DNA from: Ruegeria aquimaris
GTDB taxonomy: Bacteria; Pseudomonadota; Alphaproteobacteria; Rhodobacterales; Rhodobacteraceae
Direction: 5' to 3'
DNA: 64,000 nt
NCBI RefSeq assembly: GCF_025751555.1
Contig: NZ_JAOWLB010000001.1
Location: forward strand, 186,001 to 250,000
This document shows, piece by piece, positions 25,954-35,232 of this stretch. A model generated the notes under the pieces. It searched no databases. It was not told where the DNA came from and saw only the letters and a program-made list of their open reading frames with translations. The first letter of the stretch is position 1, and every line of letters begins with the position of its first letter. The translations under genes and the position numbers were made by a program.

Positions 25954-25966
25954 CGCTGTTACCTCG

Positions 25967-27739
25967 TCATTCTGCGGCCTCGAGACCGTCTTCCAGGATC
26001 GGGAGCTGCATTTCGAAAACCGCGCCCCCATGCTGCCCGTTGCGCGCCGTCAGTCGGCCACCAAGGTCGTTGACGATCCCCGAAGAGATTGCAAGCCCCA
26101 GACCGACTCCGTCGCCCGGCTGCTTGGTCGTGTAGAACGGCTCGAAAATATTTTCGAAATCCTTGATGCCATCGCCATTGTCCCGCACCGTCAGGGTCGC
26201 GGTTTCACCTGCGGCCAGAATGATCTCGACCTCGGGATTACGAACCGATTTGGTGGCATCCAGAGCGTTCCGCAAGAGGTTCACCATCACCTGTTCGATC
26301 CGCATCCGATCCCCCATGACCAGCACAGGGCGATCCGGCAGGATCTGGGTGATCTGCACCTGTCTCTGGCGGAGCTGCGGTTCCATCATCGACAGCGATG
26401 TGGTCAATGCCTCACCCATGTTTATTGGCGAAAACGCTTCCTGCCCCTTGCGCGCGTATGACTTCAATTGCCGGGTGATCGCGCCCATGCGCTCGATCAG
26501 GTCGTCGATGCGGCCAAAGCTGGCCAGGGCTTCCTCAGGCCGGTTGCGGCGCAGCAGCAGGCGGGCACCCGCCAGATAGGTTTTCATCGCCGCCAGCGGT
26601 TGGTTCAACTCGTGGCTGACCGCCGCCGACATCTCACCCAGGGCCGCCAGTTTCGAACTTTGTGCCAGCGTCTGCTCGGCGACTTCCAGTGTCTTTTGCA
26701 CTCGTTCGCGCTCGGCGATTTCCCGCTGTAGCCGCGCATTAAGCGCGCGAAGCTCCGCCGACTCGCGCTGGAACAGCGCCATGCGAAACGCGGTGCGGCG
26801 ACTGAGTGCATAGAAGCTGAGCGCCAGAAGAATCGCGAATCCCATGATCTCAAGCGCCAGCACGCCGTTCACCCGCTCCCGGATCGACGAGTAGGTCGAA
26901 AACGACGTCATCTGCCAGCCCCGAAATGGAATACGGCTGTCCATCCGCATCACCGCCTCGCCGCGCAGATAGGCATCGGGCGGCAGCGCGGTCCAATCCG
27001 CCGTAACCCGTATCGCCCGCTCGATTGCATTCTCCGGCGTCTGGCGGCGCAGCGCCTCGGTCTCTTTCAGGCCACGCCAGCGGGGTTCGGTGGACAGGAT
27101 GATGGTGCCTTCGGTATTGGTCACAAACACCGCGTCCGAAATCCCGGACCAGGCGCGCTCGAATTTTTGCAGGTCCACTTCAACGACGATGACACCAAGA
27201 ACTTCGGAACTGTCTTCGAGCCTGCGGGAATAGGTGAACCGGTATCCTCCCGCCTCGTGTTGATAGGCGGTAAAAACCGTCGCGTTCGAGCGCACCGGCT
27301 CAACAAAATAGGCAGCGGAGCGATGCAGTTCTCCCAACCGGTTGCGGTCGGTGGCGGCAACCGCGCGCCCGTCCCGGTCGAGAAGCATCAACGAAGCGGC
27401 ACCGATCTCCTCGACAAAGGAAATCAGGCGCTGTGTGGACTGCGAGTAATTGCTGGATTGCAGCGCCGAGATCAGCGTCGGATCTCGCGCCAGCAGCTGG
27501 GGCACGATGGCGTTGCGGCGCAATTCGCTCAGCAGGTTGCCTGAATAGAGCGCAAGTCGCAGTTCGGCCCGATTGCGGGTGCTTTCGGTAAAACGGTCGG
27601 TCAACAGCCGGTTGGTGACCCAAACCGTAGCAGTGGCGGACACCAGCAGAAACACCAATGCAAGCCGAACCCGCCAGCTAAGCTGACCGGAGCGAATCCA
27701 GCTGGTGTTGTCACCATTTGGACGGTGTGGCTTGTTCAT
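25967..27739 (-). CDS. DctB-like sensor histidine kinase
   Basis: 590 residues. TM1 (about 22-46) and TM2 (about 292-315) flank a 245-residue periplasmic double-Cache-like sensor (MLLDRDGRAVAATDRNRLGELHRSAAYF). A short coiled coil follows, then the HisKA domain with phospho-acceptor His376 in AVSHELNQPLAAMKTYL and a HATPase domain (VMVNLLRNALDATKS, VRDNGDGI, GVGLGLAIS). In rhizobia DctB senses C4-dicarboxylates for DctD; here the periplasmic ligand is unproven. One transcription unit with the regulator. Confidence 0.88.
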   Translation of the reverse strand: MNKPHRPNGDNTSWIRSGQLSWRVRLALVFLLVSATATVWVTNRLLTDRFTESTRNRAELRLALYSGNLLSELRRNAIVPQLLARDPTLISALQSSNYSQSTQRLISFVEEIGAASLMLLDRDGRAVAATDRNRLGELHRSAAYFVEPVRSNATVFTAYQHEAGGYRFTYSRRLEDSSEVLGVIVVEVDLQKFERAWSGISDAVFVTNTEGTIILSTEPRWRGLKETEALRRQTPENAIERAIRVTADWTALPPDAYLRGEAVMRMDSRIPFRGWQMTSFSTYSSIRERVNGVLALEIMGFAILLALSFYALSRRTAFRMALFQRESAELRALNARLQREIAERERVQKTLEVAEQTLAQSSKLAALGEMSAAVSHELNQPLAAMKTYLAGARLLLRRNRPEEALASFGRIDDLIERMGAITRQLKSYARKGQEAFSPINMGEALTTSLSMMEPQLRQRQVQITQILPDRPVLVMGDRMRIEQVMVNLLRNALDATKSVRNPEVEIILAAGETATLTVRDNGDGIKDFENIFEPFYTTKQPGDGVGLGLAISSGIVNDLGGRLTARNGQHGGAVFEMQLPILEDGLEAAE

Positions 27740-27775
27740 ATGCCCAAGCTACGCCTGCACGGGGCGCATCTCAAG

Positions 27776-28444
27776 TCATGCGGGCGTGAGCACGCCTGCC
27801 AGTGCGCGGAAGAGCGCCGCTCCGTCCGTGCCACCGTGGCCGACATCCGCCGCCCGTTCGGGATGCGGCATCATTCCCAGCACCCGGCGGTTTTCGGACA
27901 GGATACCGGCGATATCCCCGCGCGAGCCATTGGGGTTCTCGGCATAGGTAAACGCTACGCGATCCTGATCGCGCAGCATCGCCAACGTCTTGTCGTCAGC
28001 ATAATAGTTGCCGTCATGATGTGCGATCGGAATACCGATTACGTCGCCCGCATTGTAGCCCTGAGTGAACGCACTGTCCGAGGTCGCGACTTTCAGCCCG
28101 ACAGTCTTGCAGATGTATTTCAGGCCAGCATTACGCAGCAAAGCACCCGGCAGGATGCCCGTCTCGGTCAGGATCTGGAAACCGTTGCAGACGCCGATGG
28201 CGTAACCGCCACGTTCGGTATGCTCGACAACGGCCTTGCAGATCGGAGATTGGGCCGCGATGGCACCGCAACGCAGATAGTCGCCATAGCTGAAACCGCC
28301 GGGCACCCCGACGATATCGAGCCCCGCCGGAAGGCTGGCATCCTTATGCCACACCATGGTGACATCGAATCCGGCCTGTTCAAAGGCCACGGCCAAGTCC
28401 CGGTCACAGTTCGATCCGGGGAAAACGACAACAGCAGCACGCAT
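27776..28444 (-). CDS. purQ: Phosphoribosylformylglycinamidine synthase, glutaminase subunit
   Basis: Supplies ammonia to PurL in step four of purine synthesis. 222 residues, class I glutaminase: nucleophile Cys86 in [11 protein letters not shown], His/Glu in MMPHPER. It forms a complex with PurS and PurL. It is the last gene of purC-purS-adh-purQ on the minus strand; purL itself lies 20 kb away (48218-50377). Confidence 0.95.
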   Translation of the reverse strand: MRAAVVVFPGSNCDRDLAVAFEQAGFDVTMVWHKDASLPAGLDIVGVPGGFSYGDYLRCGAIAAQSPICKAVVEHTERGGYAIGVCNGFQILTETGILPGALLRNAGLKYICKTVGLKVATSDSAFTQGYNAGDVIGIPIAHHDGNYYADDKTLAMLRDQDRVAFTYAENPNGSRGDIAGILSENRRVLGMMPHPERAADVGHGGTDGAALFRALAGVLTPA

Positions 28445-28456
28445 GAGCGGGACCTC

Positions 28457-29500
28457 CTAGGTCTGAAAATCGGTAATGACCGCAACGCCCGGCGGGGCGG
28501 GACGGTCAAAGGCGGCAAGCTCGTCGCTTGCCTGGGACAAGGTGATGGTGCGGGTCACCAGCGGTGACAGATCCAGATGACCGCCCTCAATCAAAGAGAG
28601 CAGCGAGGGATAGCGCCAGGCCGGCATGCCGCGGGTGCCTTGCAGGGTCAGTTGCCCGGAATAGAGCACATCCATCGGCAGGGTCATGGCCGTATGCTCG
28701 CCGGCCGGCATGCCGATCATCACCAGCCGGCCCAGCTTGCGCAGGGCCCGCATGGCGCCGGTCATGGTGGCGGCGATCCCCAGCGCCTCGATGGCGACAT
28801 GGGCGCCGCCGCCGGTCAGGTCGCGCACCGCCTGCGCGGCGTCGACGTCCGACGCGTTGATCACGGCATCCGCGCCCAGAGCGCTGGCATAGGCCAGCTT
28901 CTCGGGTACCACGTCGACCATCGCGACACGCGCACCAAGTGCGCGGCCCAGAAGCAATGCCGAAATCCCGACACCGCCCGCACCAAACACCGCCAGCCAT
29001 TCGCCCGGACGCAACTCCGCCCGGCCCACCAGCGCTTGCCAGGCGGTGGTGACGCGACACCCGAGGCCCGCGGCAACATGGGGCAGCAAGCTGTCGGGCA
29101 GTGCGGTGAGGTTGGTATCGGCAAAGGGAACCGCGATGAACTCGGCAAAGGCACCGTCGCGGGTGAACCCCGGAACCTGCTGATTGGCGCAGATGGTCTG
29201 ATGCCCCGCCGCGCAGTCACCGCAGCGGCCACAGGCCAGGATGAAGGGGGCGATCACCCGGTCCCCCAAGCGCCAGCGCGTGACATCGGTGCCCGTTGCA
29301 ACCACCTCGCCGCAGAACTCATGCCCCGGCACCATCGGCAATACCACATCGGGATCCGAACCCGTCCAGGCATGCCAGTCCGACCGACAGACGCCGCAGG
29401 CCAGAACGCGCAACACGACCTCGCCCTTGCCCGGCGTCGGGTCGGGAAGCGTGGTCAGCGCCAGCGGCTGGCGCCATGCGGTCAGCTGCGCGGCGCGCAT
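28457..29500 (-). CDS. Zinc-dependent alcohol dehydrogenase, inserted between purS and purQ
   Basis: 347 residues, medium-chain zinc dehydrogenase. Catalytic zinc ligands C38 and the GHE motif H60-E61; structural zinc Cys90, 93, 96 and 104 (CGRCGDC...C); NAD-binding GAGGVGISAL. It starts 3 bp after purS and ends 12 bp before purQ, so it must share their transcript. It has no known role in purine synthesis. Substrate unknown. Confidence 0.9.
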   Translation of the reverse strand: MRAAQLTAWRQPLALTTLPDPTPGKGEVVLRVLACGVCRSDWHAWTGSDPDVVLPMVPGHEFCGEVVATGTDVTRWRLGDRVIAPFILACGRCGDCAAGHQTICANQQVPGFTRDGAFAEFIAVPFADTNLTALPDSLLPHVAAGLGCRVTTAWQALVGRAELRPGEWLAVFGAGGVGISALLLGRALGARVAMVDVVPEKLAYASALGADAVINASDVDAAQAVRDLTGGGAHVAIEALGIAATMTGAMRALRKLGRLVMIGMPAGEHTAMTLPMDVLYSGQLTLQGTRGMPAWRYPSLLSLIEGGHLDLSPLVTRTITLSQASDELAAFDRPAPPGVAVITDFQT

Positions 29501-29503
29501 CGG

Positions 29504-29734
29504 TCAGACCAGCTCGATCTCGTAACGTTCGATGACAGTGTTGGCGAGAAGCTTCTCGCACATTTCGGTCACGTCGGCCTCGGTTGCGCCGTCTGCCAGT
29601 TCAAGGTCAATCACCTTTCCCTGCCGTACACCTGTCACCTTGTCGAACCCCATCGCCCCCAACGCGTGGCGCACCGCCTCGCCTTGCGGATCGAGAACCC
29701 CGTTCTTGAGCATCACATGCACGCGTGCCTTCAT
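29504..29734 (-). CDS. purS: Phosphoribosylformylglycinamidine synthase subunit PurS
   Basis: 76 residues, full-length PurS: KARVHVMLKNGVLDPQGEAVRHAL and KVIDLELADGATEADVTEMCEKLLAN. It bridges PurQ and the small-type PurL. It lies 84 bp downstream of purC and 3 bp upstream of the alcohol dehydrogenase gene. Confidence 0.93.
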   Translation of the reverse strand: MKARVHVMLKNGVLDPQGEAVRHALGAMGFDKVTGVRQGKVIDLELADGATEADVTEMCEKLLANTVIERYEIELV

Positions 29735-29818
29735 CTCGTCCTATTCCCCGGTGTTGCGTGCCGGACCACCCGCCCGGCGTATGAAAGGTAGAACCAGCCC
29801 AGATCCCGGGCGGTGATT

Positions 29819-30577
29819 TCAATTGATCAGCGTCGGCTTGATCACGTTGGCGGTCTTGGGGATCACCCCGAGCCTGCGTGCCACTTCGGAATAGGCATCC
29901 GTCAGGCTGCCCAGATCGCGGCGGAACACGTCCTTGTCCAGCTTCTGTCCGGTCTCGATATCCCACAGACGGCAGCTGTCCGGGCTGATCTCGTCGGCGA
30001 CGATCAGGCGGGGATAGTCGTTTTCATAGACCCGGCCGATCTCGATCTTGAAGTCGATCAGCTTGATGCCGACGCCATACATCAGCCCCGACATATAGTC
30101 GTTTACGCGCAGCGCCAGGCTGAGGATATCGTCCATATCCTGCTGGCTGGCCCAGCCAAAGGCGGCGATATGCTCTTCGGTCACCAGCGGGTCGCCCAGT
30201 TCGTCGTTCTTGAAACAGTACTCGACGATCGGACGCGGCAATTGGGTGCCTTCTTCGATTCCCAGGCGCTTGGACATCGAGCCCGCGGCAAAATTGCGCA
30301 CGATGATTTCCAGCGGAATGATCTCGCAGGCACGCACCAGTTGCTCGCGCATGTTGAGGCGGCGAATGAAATGGGTCGGCACACCGATCTGGTTCAGACC
30401 GGTCATGAAAAACTCGCTGAGGCGGTTGTTCAACACGCCCTTGCCTTCGATCACATCCTTCTTCTGGGCGTTGAAGGCGGTGGCGTCATCCTTGAAATAC
30501 TGGACGATGGTACCCGGCTCGGGGCCTTCGTAGAGGATCTTGGCCTTGCCCTCGTAAATCTTGTTGCGACGCGCCAT
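29819..30577 (-). CDS. purC: SAICAR synthetase
   Basis: Phosphoribosylaminoimidazole-succinocarboxamide synthase, step seven of the purine route. 252 residues from ATG 30577; the N-terminus [20 protein letters not shown] and the motifs [30 protein letters not shown] and [10 protein letters not shown] are diagnostic. First gene of the pur operon; divergent from the ATPase zeta gene across 160 bp. Confidence 0.96.
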   Translation of the reverse strand: MARRNKIYEGKAKILYEGPEPGTIVQYFKDDATAFNAQKKDVIEGKGVLNNRLSEFFMTGLNQIGVPTHFIRRLNMREQLVRACEIIPLEIIVRNFAAGSMSKRLGIEEGTQLPRPIVEYCFKNDELGDPLVTEEHIAAFGWASQQDMDDILSLALRVNDYMSGLMYGVGIKLIDFKIEIGRVYENDYPRLIVADEISPDSCRLWDIETGQKLDKDVFRRDLGSLTDAYSEVARRLGVIPKTANVIKPTLIN

Positions 30578-30737
30578 GTGCGACCTTTCCAGGCTGGGAC
30601 GGGGGAATGAGTCCCCCCTCATGGCGCCCTCATAAGGCAAGCGCCGCAGTGTCGCAAGCATACCACTGCCTCTTGCGGTTCCGGCGGTCGGGCGGCATAT
30701 CAGAAAAGAACGACACTTCATGCAGGGGACGCAACCC

Positions 30738-31058
30738 ATGACCACCTTCGACGATCGCGAACACGCATTCGAAGCCAAATTCGCTCATGACGAGGAAATG
30801 CAGTTCAAGGCGCAAGCCCGCTGCAACAAGATGCTCGGCCTCTGGGCTGCGGGCCTGATGGGCAAGTCCGAAGCGGAAGCCGCGGAATATGCCAAATCCG
30901 TGGTTCTGGCAGATTTCGAGGAAGCTGGCCACGAAGACGTGGTGCGCAAGGTCGCAAAGGATCTTGAGGGCGTGGTGGATGCCGATACCGTTCGCGCCAA
31001 GATGGCCGAGCTGCTGCCCGCGGCCAAGGCCCAGATCATGAGCGAAGCCGGCAACTGA
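30738..31058 (+). CDS. ATPase inhibitor subunit zeta (DUF1476)
   Basis: 106 residues, four-helix DUF1476 protein: [37 protein letters not shown] start and [20 protein letters not shown]. In Paracoccus the homologue is the zeta subunit, which blocks reverse rotation (ATP hydrolysis) of F1Fo-ATPase through its N-terminal segment. The ATG at 30738 is preceded by AGGGGA. Followed by a clear terminator. Confidence 0.9.
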   Translation: MTTFDDREHAFEAKFAHDEEMQFKAQARCNKMLGLWAAGLMGKSEAEAAEYAKSVVLADFEEAGHEDVVRKVAKDLEGVVDADTVRAKMAELLPAAKAQIMSEAGN

Positions 31059-31083
31059 ATCGCCTCACATGGCCGATTGACAG

Positions 31084-31118
31084 AAAACCCGCGGACAGAC
31101 CTTTGCGGGTTTTCCTTT
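31084..31118 (+). terminator. Terminator after the zeta subunit gene
   Basis: AAAACCCGC - 12-nt loop - GCGGGTTTT then CCTTTTTG; a classic intrinsic terminator 25 bp after the stop codon. Confidence 0.85.
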
Positions 31119-31304
31119 TTGCGCATTGCGCAGGCGTCCGTGAAACGGCACCGCACGCCAGCAGGATGGTGGGTGCAACACAGCGGGCTGAACCCGTTTC
31201 ATCATCATGATGAGAAGTTTGCGTTTGCCTCTTTCACGCATTCGTGACACAGGTTCCTGTCTGATCGCGCCGCGCCGGCGCCGTGGAAATGGAACTTGAA
31301 CGAC

Positions 31305-32321
31305 ATGACCAACGCCTTTTCTGCAATGCTCTCCAGCCATGACGTGATCCTCGCCGACGGGGCCACCGGCACGAACCTGTTCAAGATGGGTTTGCAATCG
31401 GGTGACGCGCCTGAGTTGTGGAACACAACGGAACAGGACAAGATCCGCGCGCTGTACAAGGGCTCTGTCGACGCAGGCAGCGACCTGTTCCTGACCAATA
31501 CCTTTGGCGGAACGGCGGCGCGGCTCAAGCTGCACGATGCGCAGGGGCGTGTGCGCGAACTTAACCGGGCCGGAGCGGAACTGGGCCGCGAGATCGCGGA
31601 CAAGGCGGGCCGCAAGGTGATCGTTGCCGGTTCGGTCGGCCCCACCGGCGAGATCATGCAGCCCGTCGGCAACCTGAGCCATGCCGCAGCGGTCGAGATG
31701 TTTCACGAGCAGGCCGAAGGCTTGAAAGAAGGCGGTGTCGATGTCCTGTGGCTGGAAACGATTTCCGCCCCCGAGGAATACCGCGCCGCGGCCGAGGCCT
31801 TTGCGCTGGCGGACATGCCCTGGTGCGGCACGATGAGTTTCGACACCGCCGGCCGCACCATGATGGGCGTAACCTCGGCCGATATGGTCCAGTTGGTTGA
31901 AAGTCTCCCCAACCCGCCGCTGGCCTTTGGTGCGAATTGTGGCACCGGGGCGTCAGACATCCTGCGCACCGTTCTGGGGTTCGCGGCCCAGGGGACCGAG
32001 CGGCCGATCATTTCCAAGGGCAACGCAGGCATCCCAAAATATGTTGATGGCCATATTCACTATGACGGCACGCCGGATCTGATGGCGGTCTATGCCACCA
32101 TGGCCCGCGATGCCGGGGCCAAGATCATCGGCGGCTGCTGTGGCACCATGCCCGAGCATCTGGTCAAGATGCGGGCCGCGCTTGATTCAACCCCGCGCGG
32201 CGAGCGGCCCACGCTGGAGCAGATTGTCGAAGCGCTGGGCGCCTTCACCTCCGCCTCGGACGGCACCGGCGATGATGGTGGCGAACGACGCGCCCGCGGC
32301 GGACGCCGCCGCCGCGCCTGA
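31305..32321 (+). CDS. Betaine-homocysteine S-methyltransferase
   Basis: 338 residues; transfers a methyl group from glycine betaine to homocysteine, giving methionine and dimethylglycine. The homocysteine-binding TIM barrel shows ILADGATGTNLFKMGL, and zinc ligands occur in FGANCGTGASDIL and IIGGCCGTMPEHL. The tail after residue 310 is a low-complexity Arg-rich end (GGERRARGGRRRRA). The ATG at 31305 is taken over an in-frame TTG at 31296. The 246-bp leader was checked for known SAM/SAH riboswitch patterns without a convincing match. Confidence 0.88.
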   Translation: MTNAFSAMLSSHDVILADGATGTNLFKMGLQSGDAPELWNTTEQDKIRALYKGSVDAGSDLFLTNTFGGTAARLKLHDAQGRVRELNRAGAELGREIADKAGRKVIVAGSVGPTGEIMQPVGNLSHAAAVEMFHEQAEGLKEGGVDVLWLETISAPEEYRAAAEAFALADMPWCGTMSFDTAGRTMMGVTSADMVQLVESLPNPPLAFGANCGTGASDILRTVLGFAAQGTERPIISKGNAGIPKYVDGHIHYDGTPDLMAVYATMARDAGAKIIGGCCGTMPEHLVKMRAALDSTPRGERPTLEQIVEALGAFTSASDGTGDDGGERRARGGRRRRA

Positions 32322-32323
32322 GC

Positions 32324-33877
32324 TTATCGAGAGGGCGCTGTCAACAGCACCCTCACCTCGGCCACCGGCACGCCCAGGTTCGAGCCGCCGAAATCCGGCA
32401 GTATGGCCGTGTTGACCGCCACCACCTGCCCTTGCAGGTTCAGGACCGGTCCGCCGCTGCCACCATGCGTGGTTTCGGCGTCATATACGACCGAGGCCTG
32501 GGTTATCTGCCCAACGATCCCCCGGCTCGACAACGGCCACATCAGACCGGCGGCCGCCAGTTGCTCGGCCACTTCCCAGAACCCCGTCCGCCCGGAGAGG
32601 CGCATTTCCTCGACAAATTGCTCGCCGGACCGCGCGAGCATCGACATCAGCCCGGTCGGATAACCCATCACCAGCACTTCCTGACCCGGCACCGGCAGCG
32701 TTCCGGCCAGATCCAACCCATCGGGCAAGGACGACACGTCCGTGGGCACCACCAGGGCCAGATCCGCAGTGTCGCTGAGCGCGAGTATGGAAAGATTGAT
32801 CGCGTCAGGTCGGCCGGGCATATAGCCGATAAACCGGGTCAGCACCGGCTCCAACGTATCACCACCAAACTGAAGCGCCGAATTCTGCTCCCACGGGGCG
32901 GCGACATGCCGGTTGGTTACAATCACCCCTGCCCCGCGCAGGACAAAGCCGGTCCCGGTCACCTGGGCCTCGGCCACCGGGCCCTCGCCGTCCGGCGAAA
33001 GCACAGGCTGGCCATTGGGGTAAATCAACCGGTTTCCGTCCCGGCCCAGGACATGCCGCAGCATCTGCCCGGTCTCCCGCACCCGCAGCCCATATCCACC
33101 TTGCAGGAACACCACCGATCCGGTTGCCAGAGAGACGACCCGCGTCCCGGCGGTGGATTGATCCTCGAGCGTGTCGATCCGTTCTGCGTTCAGGCGCAGG
33201 CGAACCCCGATCTCGTCCTGAAGCGCGTTCAGATCGCCGGGCCGGATCGCCTCTCGTTGGGCTTTTTCCAGGGCCGAGGCCAAAGCATCGACCTGAAGGC
33301 GCCCGCCTTCGATCTGCTCCTGCAAGGCTCGACCCGAAACGTACTGCCACCCAGCCGATACCGCGAGGACGCCAAGCGTGATCAGAACCCCGATGCGGAA
33401 CAGGATTGACGGGCTGCCGAGGGCGCGGCTAAGCGTCATTCCAGCGGCCCGGGACAGTCGGCGCAAGAGCGGGCGCCGACTGGTCCGCAGATAGCTTGCG
33501 GCGTCGCCCAGGATATCGTTCAGAGAGATTTGCCGATGGTGCTGGGCATCGTAGATGCGAATGCGCGAAAGCGGTCCGTGTTCCTCGAACTCTATGACGT
33601 CGCCCTGGCTCAGGTCGACGGCCTCGACCTGCTGCCGGTTGACCCAGATCCGGGCACCGGGTGCCGCGACCAGATGAAACCCGTTCTTTTGCCTCAGAAT
33701 GCGGGCGACGACCTGTCCCGAGACCCGGATATCGCCCGCGGCCAGCGCGCGTAAGATCCCGTCGTCATCCAGCATGATATCGACCGCATCCGAGGTGATC
33801 CAGGAATACAGTCCCCGATTGCGTCCTGTCAGATGTTCAAGGACGGCAGCATCCGGGTGTTGGGTTGGCGCGCTCAT
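32324..33877 (-). CDS. Membrane-anchored trypsin-like serine protease with cytoplasmic FHA-like domain
   Basis: 517 residues from ATG 33877. Residues about 45-112 look FHA-like (VSGQVVARILRQKNGFHLV, IWVNRQQVEAVDLSQGDVIEF). One transmembrane helix is at about 158-180, then a coiled coil (185-235) and an extracytoplasmic trypsin-like domain with His324 (TNRHVAA), Asp372 (DTADLALV) and Ser474 (THGGSGGPV). This layout would link an inner phosphopeptide-type module to an outer protease. No PDZ domain. Convergent with the betaine methyltransferase (2-bp gap). Confidence 0.8.
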   Translation of the reverse strand: MSAPTQHPDAAVLEHLTGRNRGLYSWITSDAVDIMLDDDGILRALAAGDIRVSGQVVARILRQKNGFHLVAAPGARIWVNRQQVEAVDLSQGDVIEFEEHGPLSRIRIYDAQHHRQISLNDILGDAASYLRTSRRPLLRRLSRAAGMTLSRALGSPSILFRIGVLITLGVLAVSAGWQYVSGRALQEQIEGGRLQVDALASALEKAQREAIRPGDLNALQDEIGVRLRLNAERIDTLEDQSTAGTRVVSLATGSVVFLQGGYGLRVRETGQMLRHVLGRDGNRLIYPNGQPVLSPDGEGPVAEAQVTGTGFVLRGAGVIVTNRHVAAPWEQNSALQFGGDTLEPVLTRFIGYMPGRPDAINLSILALSDTADLALVVPTDVSSLPDGLDLAGTLPVPGQEVLVMGYPTGLMSMLARSGEQFVEEMRLSGRTGFWEVAEQLAAAGLMWPLSSRGIVGQITQASVVYDAETTHGGSGGPVLNLQGQVVAVNTAILPDFGGSNLGVPVAEVRVLLTAPSR

Positions 33878-33926
33878 GCTGACATGATGCCGCCTCACGC
33901 CCCTGTCTTGTCAACTCGGCGATTGG

Positions 33927-34703
33927 TCACCGGCCTTCAAACTTCGCGGCACGCTTCTCCATGAAGGCAACCACGCCTTCCTGAAAGTCGCGCGTGCGTC
34001 CGCACTCGCCTTGCAAATGCGCCTCGGACGCGAGTTGATCCGGCAGCGACTTGCCAAAGCTCGACCGGATCGCCTTTTTGATATTGGCAAACGCCGCAGT
34101 CGGCCCGTCGGCCAGATAGGCCGCGCGCTTGCGCCAATGGGCGTCGAACTCGTCATCGGCGACCGCTTCCCAGATCATGCCCCAGCTTTCGGCCTGACGC
34201 GCGGTGATCTTGTCGGCAAACAGAGCCGCCCCCATCGCCTTGGCCAGTCCCATCTGCCGTGGCAGGAACCAGGTGCCACCGGCATCGGGCATCAGGCCGA
34301 TCCGTGCAAAGGCTTGCAAGAAATAGGCGCTTTCGGTCGCGATCACCACGTCGGCGCACAGCGCAAGGTTGGCCCCCGCCCCCGCCGCCGGGCCGTTGAC
34401 CGCAGCGATGGTCGGCACCGGGCAATCATAGATCGCCTCCAGCATGGGGTTGTATTCGTCGCGCAGGGTCCGTTCCAGGTCGATCTTGCCCGAACTGGCG
34501 GCATCGCCCAGGTCCTGCCCGGTACAGAAGGCACGCCCCGATCCGGTCAGCACGACGGCGCGTGCCTCTTTTGCCGCCGCCCGCATGGCAAAAGTGATTT
34601 CCGCCCGCATCCGACCGGTCAAGGCGTTCATCTTGTCCGGGCGATTCAGGGTCAAGACCGCAAGGCCATCGGCGATGTCCAATTTTATCGTATCGTATTC
34701 CAT
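33927..34703 (-). CDS. Enoyl-CoA hydratase/isomerase (PaaG-like)
   Basis: 258 residues, crotonase fold: RAFCTGQDLGD and PTIAAVNGPAAGAGANLALCADVVIA (oxyanion hole), and ARIGLMPDAGGTWFLPR. These resemble PaaG-type isomerases of phenylacetate degradation, but no other paa gene is here. The start at 34703 is chosen for homology; its ribosome site is weak. It lies 76 bp downstream of ccmH on the same strand. Confidence 0.85.
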   Translation of the reverse strand: MEYDTIKLDIADGLAVLTLNRPDKMNALTGRMRAEITFAMRAAAKEARAVVLTGSGRAFCTGQDLGDAASSGKIDLERTLRDEYNPMLEAIYDCPVPTIAAVNGPAAGAGANLALCADVVIATESAYFLQAFARIGLMPDAGGTWFLPRQMGLAKAMGAALFADKITARQAESWGMIWEAVADDEFDAHWRKRAAYLADGPTAAFANIKKAIRSSFGKSLPDQLASEAHLQGECGRTRDFQEGVVAFMEKRAAKFEGR

Positions 34704-34779
34704 TTCCGTGGCCCTCGGTCGCAGCTTCAATATCGGCAAACTGGCGTATCTCGGACCGCTCGAAAAGGGAAACCGCGCG

Positions 34780-35232
34780 TCACTCGCCGAGAATACGACG
34801 CAGACGCTCCTGTTCGTCGGTGCTCAGCGCCTCTTCGGCGGAGGTCGTCGCGGTCGATCTGTTCCGCACAAAGGCCCAGCCCATGCCGGCAGCCGTCAGC
34901 AACATCAAGGGCCCGGCCAGCCACAACAGCCAGTTCGCGCCAGATGTCGTGGGTTTCAGCAGCACATACTCGCCATACCGGTCGACGATATAGTCAATGG
35001 CCTGCGTATCACTATCCCCGGCCACCAGACGCTCGCGCAGCAGCAGCCGCAGGTCACGGGCGAGGTCGGCATTCGATTCGTCGATGCTCTCGTTTCGGCA
35101 AACCAGACAGCGCAACTCCTTGCTCAGTTCCCGTGCCCGCGATTCCAGCGCCGGGTCATCCAGCACTTCGTCGGGTTGCACCGCCCAGAGTGGGGCCGCA
35201 AATAGCGACAGGATCACAATCAGCCGCTTCAT
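34780..35232 (-). CDS. ccmH: Cytochrome c maturation protein CcmH
   Basis: 150 residues: signal peptide (MKRLIVILSLFAAPLWAVQPDE), the redox motif LRCLVCRNESIDES that reduces apocytochrome c, and a C-terminal membrane helix (WLLWLAGPLMLLTAAGMGWAFV). Starts 4 bp inside the end of ccmF. Confidence 0.95.
   Translation of the reverse strand: MKRLIVILSLFAAPLWAVQPDEVLDDPALESRARELSKELRCLVCRNESIDESNADLARDLRLLLRERLVAGDSDTQAIDYIVDRYGEYVLLKPTTSGANWLLWLAGPLMLLTAAGMGWAFVRNRSTATTSAEEALSTDEQERLRRILGE

Noticed and set aside
24619-27739. Naming the two-component pair dctB/dctD outright
   Set aside because: No dicarboxylate transporter gene is adjacent and the regulator lacks GAFTGA, so the ligand and target are not supported.
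31119-31304. Possible SAM/SAH riboswitch before the betaine-homocysteine methyltransferase
   Set aside because: The segment CACAGGTTCCTGTCTGATCG has some resemblance to the SAM/SAH motif, but the required pairing and the downstream ribosome-site strand could not be aligned, and that motif is normally before metK.
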